64,000 nucleotides of DNA, taken from NCBI GenBank assembly GCA_016183655.1, contig JACPEH010000002.1, positions 62,001 to 126,000 of the forward strand, in the 5' to 3' direction. Below are positions 40,101-47,726 of the stretch, piece by piece. The translations under genes were made by a program, and so were the position numbers. The notes beneath the pieces were generated by a model. That model did no database searches, had not been told where the DNA came from, and saw only the letters and a program-made list of their open reading frames with translations. Position 1 is the first letter of the stretch. Every line of letters starts with the position of its first letter. The stretch is from Rhodocyclales bacterium. GTDB lineage: Bacteria > Pseudomonadota > Gammaproteobacteria > Burkholderiales > Rhodocyclaceae.

Positions 40101-41073
40101 AGTACTCGTCCTTGACGCCCTGGTTTCTTTCGTTCAGAACAGCGATCTCTTCGCCGAAGGCGTAGATCGGACTGTGCTTGACCTGAACCTTTTCGAAATA
40201 GCCTTTCAGGTGGCAGTGACGTAGCTCGTAGGCGTCACGGAGCAGTCTGGTCAGGAAGCTCTCGTAGCCTTCTATATTGGCGGCGGTGTCGCCAAATCGC
40301 CATTTTGCCCTCAGGTCGTCCAAGGTAACCTCGACGCGCGACGGCAGCGGATAGGCAACGAGCGGGCGGGCGTCGGAGTCGCGGCGCCGATAGGCGACAG
40401 CGTTCTTGAGCACTGACTCGATGCCGTACAGGCTTTGGCGGTTGGGCGTAAATACGAGTACCAGTTTTTCCGGCATCAAGGTGGTGCAAATGCCCGCGGT
40501 ATCGGTCTGGCCAGTTCGGGAATCGATCAGGATATAGCGATATCGCTGCTTGAGACGCTGGGCGAGTTCACGGAACGCCAGCGGATGCCGGTTGTAGAAC
40601 TCCTCCCAGGGGAAACCACTGACCCGAGCACCGTAGCTACCATCGAAGCGCCCGGCCTTGACGATATCGATACCGGGTATCGAGGTTTTCAGAATGTAGT
40701 CGTCGATGGTGATGCCGTCGAACAATGCCTCGGCGCGCCAGTCCAGGCGGCGCATGCGTTTTACCTTTGCTTTCTCGCCGAGTTCGCGCAGTTCTTCGAA
40801 CAGGTCGATCACGCCCGGCGCATCGTCTTTGGAGGCTTCTCGTCCATGCTTGTCAGCCGTGCCGAGGTGTCCGTGGAAGTAGCGATGAAGGCCGGGAGCT
40901 TCGAGATCCCAATCGATCAACAGTATCCGCTCGCCGAACTCCAGATCCTCGGCAAGCAGGCAGGACAGATTGACCAGCGACATCGTGCGGCCGGTACCGC
41001 CCTTGTACGAATAGAACGTGATGATCTCGCCGGTAGTGGTAGAGGTTGCGGGCTGCGTTGACTTTGCATTCAT
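37117..41073 (-). CDS. KGG-GR-motif ATPase / TPR / FtsZ fusion protein
   Basis: One frame of 1318 residues. Residues 1-290 form a ParA/MinD-like ATPase with a variant P-loop (SYKGGTGRT, Arg replacing the usual P-loop Lys), as in the KGGVGR-motif conflict ATPases. Kinesin-light-chain-type TPRs of 42 residues follow (about 445-955). Residues about 988-1318 are a full FtsZ: RIAGIGGAGGNAL, the GTP signature GGGTGSGAAPVVA near 1076, the T7 loop VNIDLEDLRSIF with its catalytic acid, and the end LELPAFLRKQVD, which is the conserved FtsZ C-terminal peptide that docks FtsA, ZipA or MinC. Residues about 479-718 are read in a shifted TPR frame (see the repeat entry). The ATG at 41073 follows CCGGAG and overlaps the TIR gene stop. 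Confidence 0.85.
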   Translation of the reverse strand: MNAKSTQPATSTTTGEIITFYSYKGGTGRTMSLVNLSCLLAEDLEFGERILLIDWDLEAPGLHRYFHGHLGTADKHGREASKDDAPGVIDLFEELRELGEKAKVKRMRRLDWRAEALFDGITIDDYILKTSIPGIDIVKAGRFDGSYGARVSGFPWEEFYNRHPLAFRELAQRLKQRYRYILIDSRTGQTDTAGICTTLMPEKLVLVFTPNRQSLYGIESVLKNAVAYRRRDSDARPLVAYPLPSRVEVTLDDLRAKWRFGDTAANIEGYESFLTRLLRDAYELRHCHLKGYFEKVQVKHSPIYAFGEEIAVLNERNQGVKDEYSLTHAYRNLLAWIKPGFLPWENPEVIRLLRAIESRSRSETLERRALAEDLQALRKLAQQLLIDGDRGNAELAVRSGERYARKQLGNRHPESIAYANELTEVLFAKGTYAEALEHGRTTLELAKTSLGEEHPDTLNSINNLAGILQAQGDLAGARKYSAVCSARSIQKHSPRSTTSPAPSRPRATSPRRGRCWSRHSQYAAASSVRNILPRSPRSTTSPPPSRPKATSPGRGCCWNRGSRYSAVCSARSIRTRSPRSTTSPAPSTPKATSLGRGRCKSRRSRYAAACSARSIRTRSPRSTTSPPPSTPKAISPERGRWKSRYWQHVAACSARSIRTRSPRSTTSPAPSRPRATSPDRRRCRSRGSRYSAVCSARSIRPRSPRSTTSPASSRPKATSIQRRVLGEEHPETLTSINNLASTLQAQGDLAEARALLESALAIRRRVLGEEHPAALTSINNLAATLYAQGDLTGARALQESALAIRRRVLGEEHPATLSSINNLAGTLQAQGDLTGARALQESALAIQRRVLGEEHPDTLTSMNNLAATLYTQGDLAGARALQGSALAIRRRVLGEEHPATLSSTNNLASTLYAQGDLAGARVLQESALAIRRRAFGDEHPDTLTAMKNLAVTLQAMEQTQAAEVLQQEAGAIHHRNAERNKRRQQGAAVRIAGIGGAGGNALQAIQGLGLRDVGLVAINSDQLALDRSGAEQRVLIGNGLGAGGRADLAELAAEQRKAAIREALEGARLLLIVAGLGGGTGSGAAPVVADVAREMGIVSVAIVTTPFEFEGRRTTLAASAEEKLLRKVDSLIVIRNDDLMEKMGEEATMDAAFASADEEITGVVQGIVEIVTTPGLVNIDLEDLRSIFTGRGRAAAATGLAEGPDRAAAAVTAAIEVVEKKQGFKLATAASVLVNISASRSLSMKEFKQVMETLRPRVSPAASLICGAVFDEKLEGKLRATIIAAGIVTQNIATSGLLKSRSHLATLELPAFLRKQVD
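38240..39740 (-). repeat. 126-bp tandem repeats encoding TPRs, with two compensating deletions
   Basis: Twelve units of 126 bp (42 codons) are marked by the INNLA codons near 38351, then every 126 bp to 38857, and again from 38948 to 39682. Two units have lost bases between the QGDL and IQRRVL codons, where 36 nt are expected: 14 nt remain near 39640 (22 lost) and 1 nt near 38917 (35 lost). The sum, 57, is a multiple of three, so the frame slips for 240 codons and then returns. Blocks 38718-38917 and 39439-39638 are nearly identical and 721 bp apart. Confidence 0.85.
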
Positions 41074-41729
41074 CGCGGCGCTCCGGTATCCACACGGGAC
41101 GGCAGGGGTTGCGGATTCCACTGCGGCGGCGACCACATGGCCTTGACTTCATTGGCCGAGGGAAGCCCAATGGCCTGGCAGCAATCCACAGCGTTTTGAC
41201 AGCACCCACCCTTGTGAAAAGCGCGGTACAGGTCGATGATGATGTCGGCGATCCGCTGCACGACTGGTATCAGATTAGGGTCGTACTTGATCTCGCCACG
41301 CAAGTTGGTCAGGCTGAATTGCATCGGGTCGAAATGAATCTCGTCCTTGATTGCGTCGGGAACATCTTCTTCACTGGTCCAGACGAGTATGGGGATGATC
41401 AGTCCCCTGTCGATGGGAGGTAATCCGAGCTGGTTTCGCCTTTCGTCCTCGATGCGCTTCATTGCGGAATACTCACGACGGCAATACTCACTTTCGAAGT
41501 ATTCGTTACTGAGGATTGCCACGAGGCAGACGCTATCCCGTAGGGCTTGCTCGATTGCTTCCTTGAATTTGTAGCCAGGCAGGAGGCGAAGTTTGTCGTG
41601 ATAGGTGGTCAGCGGAACGTACTGGTCGAAGCAGTTGTCGAGCGCATCGACGAGCTGCTCAATGAACTTGATCGTCTTTTCCTTGTCGCTGTGCCGGTAG
41701 CTGACGAAGCAGGCGTGCTTGAACCCCAA
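41070..41729 (-). CDS. TIR domain protein
   Basis: This 219-residue protein starts at TTG (41729) behind GGGAGAGG; the frame is open further upstream but would overlap the preceding gene's end. The TIR fold opens with HACFVSYRHSD and continues with CLVAILSNEYFESEYCRREY, where the Glu in CRREY lies at the catalytic position of NAD-consuming TIRs. The C-terminal 60 residues include a Cys-rich GGCCQNAVDCCQ segment of unknown role. The stop overlaps the start of the ATPase-TPR-FtsZ gene by 4 nt, so the two proteins are probably made together. Confidence 0.87.
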   Translation of the reverse strand: MGFKHACFVSYRHSDKEKTIKFIEQLVDALDNCFDQYVPLTTYHDKLRLLPGYKFKEAIEQALRDSVCLVAILSNEYFESEYCRREYSAMKRIEDERRNQLGLPPIDRGLIIPILVWTSEEDVPDAIKDEIHFDPMQFSLTNLRGEIKYDPNLIPVVQRIADIIIDLYRAFHKGGCCQNAVDCCQAIGLPSANEVKAMWSPPQWNPQPLPSRVDTGAPR

Positions 41730-41766
41730 GGTATCCTCTCCCGAAAATTCTTTTGTCAATTTTACT

Positions 41767-42249
41767 TTACGAATAGTCGGCAATGCCGAGCGCTTGATAG
41801 GCGCTATCCGGATAGTGGAAGTCGCCGTTGCCGCTCGTTGCGTATCGTTCCAGGGCGTGTGCAATGATTCGCGGCTTGAAAGCGACGAAAACGGCGCCTA
41901 CGTCGCGAATCACCGGAGGGCAGGTGCGCGCGTTCATCATCCGGGAATTGTCGAGATTGACGCCGATGATGGCGCACCTCTTCTCGATTGCGACCTCGGC
42001 TTCCCAACGCACGTATTTATACTTGTATCGCGTGTCTTCGCCGATCAGCATTACGTACTTGCCCGCCATGTTGATTCGCTCGCGGCATTTTCGTTTGATG
42101 TAAGCCTCGTTCTCCGAATCGATTTCCGCTTGAAGCTGACAGTCGGTGAAATTGAAGTCGATATGCTCGCTAGCTTTCCATGCCTGCATCAGCCGGTAGT
42201 AGCGGATATCCGTGCTGCTGAAACCGACGAAAGTTCGTGGCAGGCCCAT
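41767..42249 (-). CDS. ThsB-type TIR-like protein (DUF1863/MTH538)
   Basis: This 160-residue protein matches the TIR-like family of Thoeris ThsB: RTFVGFSSTDIRYYRLMQAW, FNFTDCQLQAEIDSENE, KRKCRERINMAGKYVMLIGE and KYVRWEAEVAIEKRCAIIGV. In Thoeris, ThsB makes a cyclic ADP-ribose isomer that activates an effector. No ThsA-like (SIR2-SLOG) gene is present here, so another effector in the operon would have to respond. The ATG at 42249 follows AGGAG. It lies 37 bp upstream of the next TIR gene and 46 bp after the CHAT gene. Confidence 0.9.
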   Translation of the reverse strand: MGLPRTFVGFSSTDIRYYRLMQAWKASEHIDFNFTDCQLQAEIDSENEAYIKRKCRERINMAGKYVMLIGEDTRYKYKYVRWEAEVAIEKRCAIIGVNLDNSRMMNARTCPPVIRDVGAVFVAFKPRIIAHALERYATSGNGDFHYPDSAYQALGIADYS

Positions 42250-42295
42250 GTGAATTCTCCTGTAGCTCGAAAAGTTCCTGTTGATCCCGGTGCAA

Positions 42296-45200
42296 CTATT
42301 GAGTTGCCCCCTCAAGGAGCCGTTGCAGGGCGGCGCTGAACTTCCTTGAATGAGGATTGTCCGGAAGCAACTTGAGAAACACGCGAACCTGCTTCAAAGC
42401 TGAATCCCGTTCTCCTGCTGCCCCCATCCGCCCAAACAACGCCCGATACCGCTCGGCCAATCCGTCGCATACAGCTGCGTTGGTGAGAGCCTGTGCGCCG
42501 CGCCCATCGAGGCAGGCCCACAGTGCATCGACCCGGGCAGCATCGATCTCGGCCACGGCGTGGAAGAAGTTGCGTTCCTCGGCGAAGCGTCGGTGGGCGT
42601 TGGCGATGGCGGCCTGCAGCAGCCAGGCGAGTTCCGGCTGGTGGGCCTTGAAGTGTGTGTCGTTGCCGCGCGCGGCAAGCAGGAAGTCGGCATCGAGGAA
42701 ATTCAGCAGTGGGTAGTAGTCCCACTCGCCGTCGCGCTGGGCGCTTTGGGCGGCGGCCTTCCAGTAGGCAAGCTGCATGTTTTCGAGGCATTCGTCCACG
42801 CTCGGCTCGCCGCGGAGGCGCTTTTCGTGCAGCGCCAGATGCTTCCAGTAGGAGGCGAGCAGCGAGCCTCGTTCCACCGTGACGCCGATCTCCATCAGGC
42901 GCTGCAGTCTGTCGACACCGGTGTCGAGGTGCTCGCGGCCCTTTTCCTGCGCGCTCTTGTCGCCGCTGTCGAGGAGCGCGGCGCCTTCGCGGATCTCCAG
43001 GTTGGCGAGTTGCTCCAGCGCCTTCAGGCGCACCTCGGCGTCTTCCATTTCCAGTGCGGCACGGTAGTGGGCAATGGCCTTTTCGCGGTCGCCGAGGTCG
43101 GCCCAGGCGCGGCCCAGCCGGTCGAGCACCTTTGCGCCCTGCATGCCGGGTTTGCGCGAGGCGGTTTCGATGGCCTCGATGCGTTGCCGGTAGTAATTCT
43201 TCCGGTCGGCGGCGGTGGCGCTCTGCAGGCGCGCCGCCAGCATGTCGAGATCGGCCAGCAGGTGGCTGACGTGGATGTAATCCTCGGCCCCCATGCTTTC
43301 CGATCGCGAATCCGGGAAGCGATAGCGTTCGTCGCCGTAGGCTTGGTAGGCGCCCCAGGTGTTGACGCCGCGATGCCGCCGGAAGGTGGCGGCACGCGCC
43401 TCCCGAACGGACATGCCGAAGGGGCTGCCGCTGAACATTCCCTGGTAAAAGGTTTCGGCAAAGGTGAGGGCGGCGGCGTCGTCCACCGCCCAGCCGGCGG
43501 CGATGACGGCCTTGCAGCCCATTTCGATGAACTGGGTGGCGAGGCCGGCGGCCAGCTCGCCCCACCGCGGCCTGGCGTCCGCTGCCATGCTGCCGAGATG
43601 GCAGCAATTGATGAAGACGAACTCGGGAACATGGCGCAGCTTCGCCACCTGCGCCGGGCCGAGGACGGAGCCGGGTTCCGGTCCGAGCAGCATGCCGCTC
43701 TGGCCAGGTTTGTCATTGACCACGCCGTGTGCGGCGAAGTGCATGAAGCGGTAGCGGTCGTGGAACAGCGCCTGGTAGACCTGGCCGGCGTCGGCCTTGT
43801 AGATATCGACCACTTCTCCGATGGCGTTGGCACGCAGCAGGCGGGCGACGCCGCGCGCTTCCTCTTCGGCGCCGGGCAGGGCGGCGGCGCCGGATTGCGT
43901 ATCACCAACGACGAAGGCCCGGCGGTCGGCGACCAGGGGCACGCGGCCCCGGCCATATTTCGAGGCCAACTGGCGCACCAGTTCGATGCGCGCCGACAGC
44001 GGTTCGGTATCCCGGTTGCCGGTATCGCGCATCAGCTCCCAGGGATAGGCGGCGGCGGCGATGTCGACCGACATGATCAGGCTGCGCACCTCGGCAACGG
44101 CTTCCTTCATGCCGTTGGGCACCATCAGCTCGAATAGTGCCCGCGAGATGCCGGGCTGATCCGTCGTCGAGGCGGTGGCCGAGGCGATCAGGCCGTCGAC
44201 CGCGCGGCACTGGTTGGCCTCGGCACTGACTTCGTTGCGCGCACGGTCGCTGATCACCGTGAAGCTCAATCCGCCCGTGTCCTTTTCGGCGACGACATGG
44301 ACGCGGAAGGCGCCGGGTTCGCCGCCGCTGGCCGCGCAGCGCCCCCGATATCCTCCCGCACCGGTACGCAGGCGACCGTCGAAGCGCATCGTTGCCGCAT
44401 GCCGCGGATCGGTTGCCAGTTCGCGCAGGGCAAGTGCCGCGGCGATGGCGCGGTCTTCCGACTCCTCGTAGATGGTCAGGCGACGGATGCGTTCCCGCTG
44501 TCCGGCGTCGGCCAAGCGGCGGTTGGCGCGACACAGCGCCTCGACCAGGCAGGAGGCACCGACTTCCACGGTCAGGCCGAGGTGGCCGGAGCCGACGAGC
44601 AGCGCGCTCGCCGCCAGGCCGTCCTTATCCTCGTCCTTCTCGTTGGCCCTGTCTCCGGTTGTCGCCGCGCAGCGCCTGGCGTCGCGCGCAAGCTCCAGCA
44701 GACCGTTGCACAGCGCCTGCACGAGCATGCCTGGCGTCAGTTCACCGATCGCTCCCAGGCCGACGACAATGGCGCCGTTTGGTTTGCCATTGGCATTTGG
44801 ATGGCGGAAAACCATCGCATGGTCCGGCTGCGTCGGATAGCGCCCGAGCGCCAGGGTCTGTTCGAGCTGTCCGCCAAGGTGGCCATCGAGGAACTTCGCC
44901 GTACCGCGCAGGCTGTCGTTGGCATAGGCGCCGATCAGCACAGGCGCATCGGCACTCGCCAGGTTGCCATGCACGATCGTGACTTCAGCCTGTGTTTCGG
45001 CAACGGCGCCCCGCCTGCCGGGACGCGCGCCGCCGGTGGCGGCGGCGAGGAGTTCGTCAGATGTGGGGTAGAGCGCATGCCCGCGCAGACCGCGGGCGCG
45101 GAAGGTCGGCGGAGCCAGGTCGCGTGTGCCGCGCGGCGTGCGCGACAAGGCCGAGTTCGTGGTATCGCCGCGTTCGAGCAGTTCGCGGTAGCCGGCGAAG

Positions 45201-47671
45201 GCATCCTCGTGGCTGGCCAGGTCGCCATGCACGGCGCCCACATACCAAATCGGTACACCGGGTGGAATGCCTGTCGTCCAGGGCACGCGTCCGTCGCCAC
45301 GCTCCGACCAGCCGATCTCCACCTGCCCGTTGCTCAGGCGCACCGCCACCGGCGTTTGCGCACAGCCGGCGACGTAGACCGTTCGTTCGGCATCGAGCGG
45401 CGCCTTGCTGATTTGTGCGACCGCTTTACGTGCTTCGTCCAGCGGCGCCTTCAGCGGCGGCACCCAGCATTCGCCCTTGGCCGAGTCCTGGTCGCCGTTG
45501 TAGAAGGCCTGCCACGTGGCGGCATCGAAATAGTCGACTCCGTCGGCCGCCTTGCCGTCTTCGCCGGGCCAAGGCAGGAGTTCGAGTACGCCGGGGAGGT
45601 CGCGCACGATTTCGAGGAACTCCTTCGTGTCGTGCCTGAAGTCGAACCAGCGCTCGATCATCTGCACGAAGTCGTCGCGTGCCATGAGCACGGTGGCGAT
45701 CGAATGCGAGCCGTTGTTCGGTGTGCCCAGTTGCAGCAGGCGGCTACCCGGGATGGCCTTGAATGCGCTCCAGCGATCCTTGAGGGCGAGGCGCGCGACC
45801 AACCCGCCCATGGAGTGGGCGAGGATGCGCAGTGGCCGGCCGCGCGCGAGTGCGTTATCCATGGCCTTGTCGAGTACCGTGCCGAAGCGCTCCGCCTCCT
45901 GGGTGATCGACAGCCGCCAGTCGTAGGCGAAGGGGCGCACTTCGTGGCTTTCCGAGAGATAGTCGGCGAGGTCTTCGTAATTGCGGTCCATCCAGCCGTC
46001 GGGGGCGACGCCCTTGGCACCCGCCGTCAGGCGATCCATTTCGCCGGCCCACATGTTGATCGGGTCGAACCAGATGCGGTCGTTGCCGATCTGCAGATGG
46101 CTGCCCATGATGCCGGGCAGCATCAGCACGATCGGGGCCTCCGCATTCGGCTTTGGCTTCTTGCCGCCGCGGCTGATGCGAGCCTTGGACGGGCCGTCGA
46201 GAACTTCGAAGCCGTCGTCCTTGCCTTCCAGCGCCGCCAGCAGCGGTTGCGTGCTCTCGCCGCGATGGAAGTAGCTGAAGTGCGTGACCTCCGCGCCGCG
46301 CACGGCCTTTTGCAGGATGCCCTTACGCCGGCGAGCGCCGCCGCTCATCGATGGCGTATTGACCACCAGATCGGTTTCGCCGCCGTAGAAAACCTCCGAC
46401 AGGCAATCGCCCAGCCAGGAGAGCAGGCTGCCGCCGGCGAAGTCGCCGGCCACCACATGCAGGGCGGCGTCGATCTCCACCTCGGGCGCGTTGAGCAGTT
46501 CGACCAGCGGCGAATCCGGCATCATCGCTTCAAGGCCGGGCAGCACCTTTGCGTTGCAGCGCTCCTTGACCACCGCAAGCAGGAAGCTCTTGAGCAGGCC
46601 GAAGCCGCCGGCCACGGGCGCCAGCATGGGGACGGCCGCGCCGGCGGAATCGAGCCCCTTGCCGACCAGATTGAGCATCACGCTGGCCCAGCGGTCGAGG
46701 CGGCCTGATGCCAACGTCGTGCCGCGCGCCGGGCAGGCCACGCGCACGAAGCGTTCGACGCGGATCGCACGCTTGACCAGTTCGCGGTTCAGCTCCCGCA
46801 GGCGGACCGCATCCTCCTCGTGACCTTCGCGTCCGGTGCGCTGTGCGTGTTCGAGGAAACGGGCGATGTCATCGTCGGTGAAGGGCTTGCCGTCGCTTCG
46901 GTTGGCGCGCGCCAGCAGTTCGCCGACCATGCCGCCGCGCGAATGGCTGACGATGTGCAGCCGGGCGCCGTTCGGCAAGGTTTTGATCAGGGCCAGGGCG
47001 TTGGCCACCGGACTCTCTGTCAGGCTGCGGTGTTCGAAGGCGAAAATGCGCGGCCCGTAGGTGGCGACCATTCGCCGCAGGTTGTCCGGGTTGGTCCACA
47101 GGTTGCCGAAGCTGCCGGCGGTCGACGAGGCCGTGCCGTGGATGAACAGCAGGTTGGGTTCCGTCGCTGCCGGCATGGTTTCGATCGCGCTCAGTGCCAG
47201 GCGGTCGGAGGCGCAGCGATAGAGACCGTTGCGGTTTTCGAGGGCTGCATCCTGGAAGGTGCCCGCCGCAACCAACGCCGTCATTCCGGCCGGCCCCTCG
47301 CGATAGATGCCGAGACTCTTCAACGCCCAGGCGCCGAGACCGTCACGCGCCGCTGCCGTGGGCGCGCGCGGCCCGGCCAGCCACAGCATGGGGCCGACCT
47401 CGATCGCCGCCGCCGCGCCCGCGCCGCGCCCGGTAGCCGTGCCGAGGTAACGCCCGGCGTCTTCCGCCGCCACCAGCAGGCGTGTGCCATTGGCCAGCTC
47501 CAGCTCCAGCACGGCATCGGGCGCCAGGGTCTCGTTCGTCACCGCCGGTTCCATCCCGCGCGCCGTGCCGCCGATGTTGTAGGTCTCGGCTGTCCAGCCG
47601 GGGAGGCCGGAAGCGTCCGTGCGGCGCTCGCCGGCGATGCGCAGTTCGATGGAGGTGGTTTCTTGCGTCAT
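42296..47671 (-). CDS. Giant multidomain protein: two alpha/beta-hydrolases, M17-N-like region, CHAT protease, TPR
   Basis: This is a 1791-residue protein with AAGGAG upstream of the ATG at 47671. After a small beta-rich N-terminal part comes a first alpha/beta-hydrolase (LLFIHGTASSTAGSFGN; Ser244 in SHSRGG). A second, LCAT-like hydrolase follows (VLMLPGIMGSHLQ; Ser620 in AHSMGG). Residues about 890-1030 resemble the macro-like N-domain of M17 aminopeptidases. A CHAT (caspase-like) domain has PWELMRD, His1315 in HFAAHG and Cys1357 in FINCCHLG. The C-terminal 380 residues are TPR-like helices. Lipid cleavage plus proteolysis in one chain suggests a suicide effector; this is inference. Confidence 0.85.
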   Translation of the reverse strand: MTQETTSIELRIAGERRTDASGLPGWTAETYNIGGTARGMEPAVTNETLAPDAVLELELANGTRLLVAAEDAGRYLGTATGRGAGAAAAIEVGPMLWLAGPRAPTAAARDGLGAWALKSLGIYREGPAGMTALVAAGTFQDAALENRNGLYRCASDRLALSAIETMPAATEPNLLFIHGTASSTAGSFGNLWTNPDNLRRMVATYGPRIFAFEHRSLTESPVANALALIKTLPNGARLHIVSHSRGGMVGELLARANRSDGKPFTDDDIARFLEHAQRTGREGHEEDAVRLRELNRELVKRAIRVERFVRVACPARGTTLASGRLDRWASVMLNLVGKGLDSAGAAVPMLAPVAGGFGLLKSFLLAVVKERCNAKVLPGLEAMMPDSPLVELLNAPEVEIDAALHVVAGDFAGGSLLSWLGDCLSEVFYGGETDLVVNTPSMSGGARRRKGILQKAVRGAEVTHFSYFHRGESTQPLLAALEGKDDGFEVLDGPSKARISRGGKKPKPNAEAPIVLMLPGIMGSHLQIGNDRIWFDPINMWAGEMDRLTAGAKGVAPDGWMDRNYEDLADYLSESHEVRPFAYDWRLSITQEAERFGTVLDKAMDNALARGRPLRILAHSMGGLVARLALKDRWSAFKAIPGSRLLQLGTPNNGSHSIATVLMARDDFVQMIERWFDFRHDTKEFLEIVRDLPGVLELLPWPGEDGKAADGVDYFDAATWQAFYNGDQDSAKGECWVPPLKAPLDEARKAVAQISKAPLDAERTVYVAGCAQTPVAVRLSNGQVEIGWSERGDGRVPWTTGIPPGVPIWYVGAVHGDLASHEDAFAGYRELLERGDTTNSALSRTPRGTRDLAPPTFRARGLRGHALYPTSDELLAAATGGARPGRRGAVAETQAEVTIVHGNLASADAPVLIGAYANDSLRGTAKFLDGHLGGQLEQTLALGRYPTQPDHAMVFRHPNANGKPNGAIVVGLGAIGELTPGMLVQALCNGLLELARDARRCAATTGDRANEKDEDKDGLAASALLVGSGHLGLTVEVGASCLVEALCRANRRLADAGQRERIRRLTIYEESEDRAIAAALALRELATDPRHAATMRFDGRLRTGAGGYRGRCAASGGEPGAFRVHVVAEKDTGGLSFTVISDRARNEVSAEANQCRAVDGLIASATASTTDQPGISRALFELMVPNGMKEAVAEVRSLIMSVDIAAAAYPWELMRDTGNRDTEPLSARIELVRQLASKYGRGRVPLVADRRAFVVGDTQSGAAALPGAEEEARGVARLLRANAIGEVVDIYKADAGQVYQALFHDRYRFMHFAAHGVVNDKPGQSGMLLGPEPGSVLGPAQVAKLRHVPEFVFINCCHLGSMAADARPRWGELAAGLATQFIEMGCKAVIAAGWAVDDAAALTFAETFYQGMFSGSPFGMSVREARAATFRRHRGVNTWGAYQAYGDERYRFPDSRSESMGAEDYIHVSHLLADLDMLAARLQSATAADRKNYYRQRIEAIETASRKPGMQGAKVLDRLGRAWADLGDREKAIAHYRAALEMEDAEVRLKALEQLANLEIREGAALLDSGDKSAQEKGREHLDTGVDRLQRLMEIGVTVERGSLLASYWKHLALHEKRLRGEPSVDECLENMQLAYWKAAAQSAQRDGEWDYYPLLNFLDADFLLAARGNDTHFKAHQPELAWLLQAAIANAHRRFAEERNFFHAVAEIDAARVDALWACLDGRGAQALTNAAVCDGLAERYRALFGRMGAAGERDSALKQVRVFLKLLPDNPHSRKFSAALQRLLEGATQ

Positions 47672-47726
47672 GTCGCTCTCCTTGCGGTGGCGGGGTGTGG
47701 GGGTGCTGGTTGTGGGCGGGTGGGTT

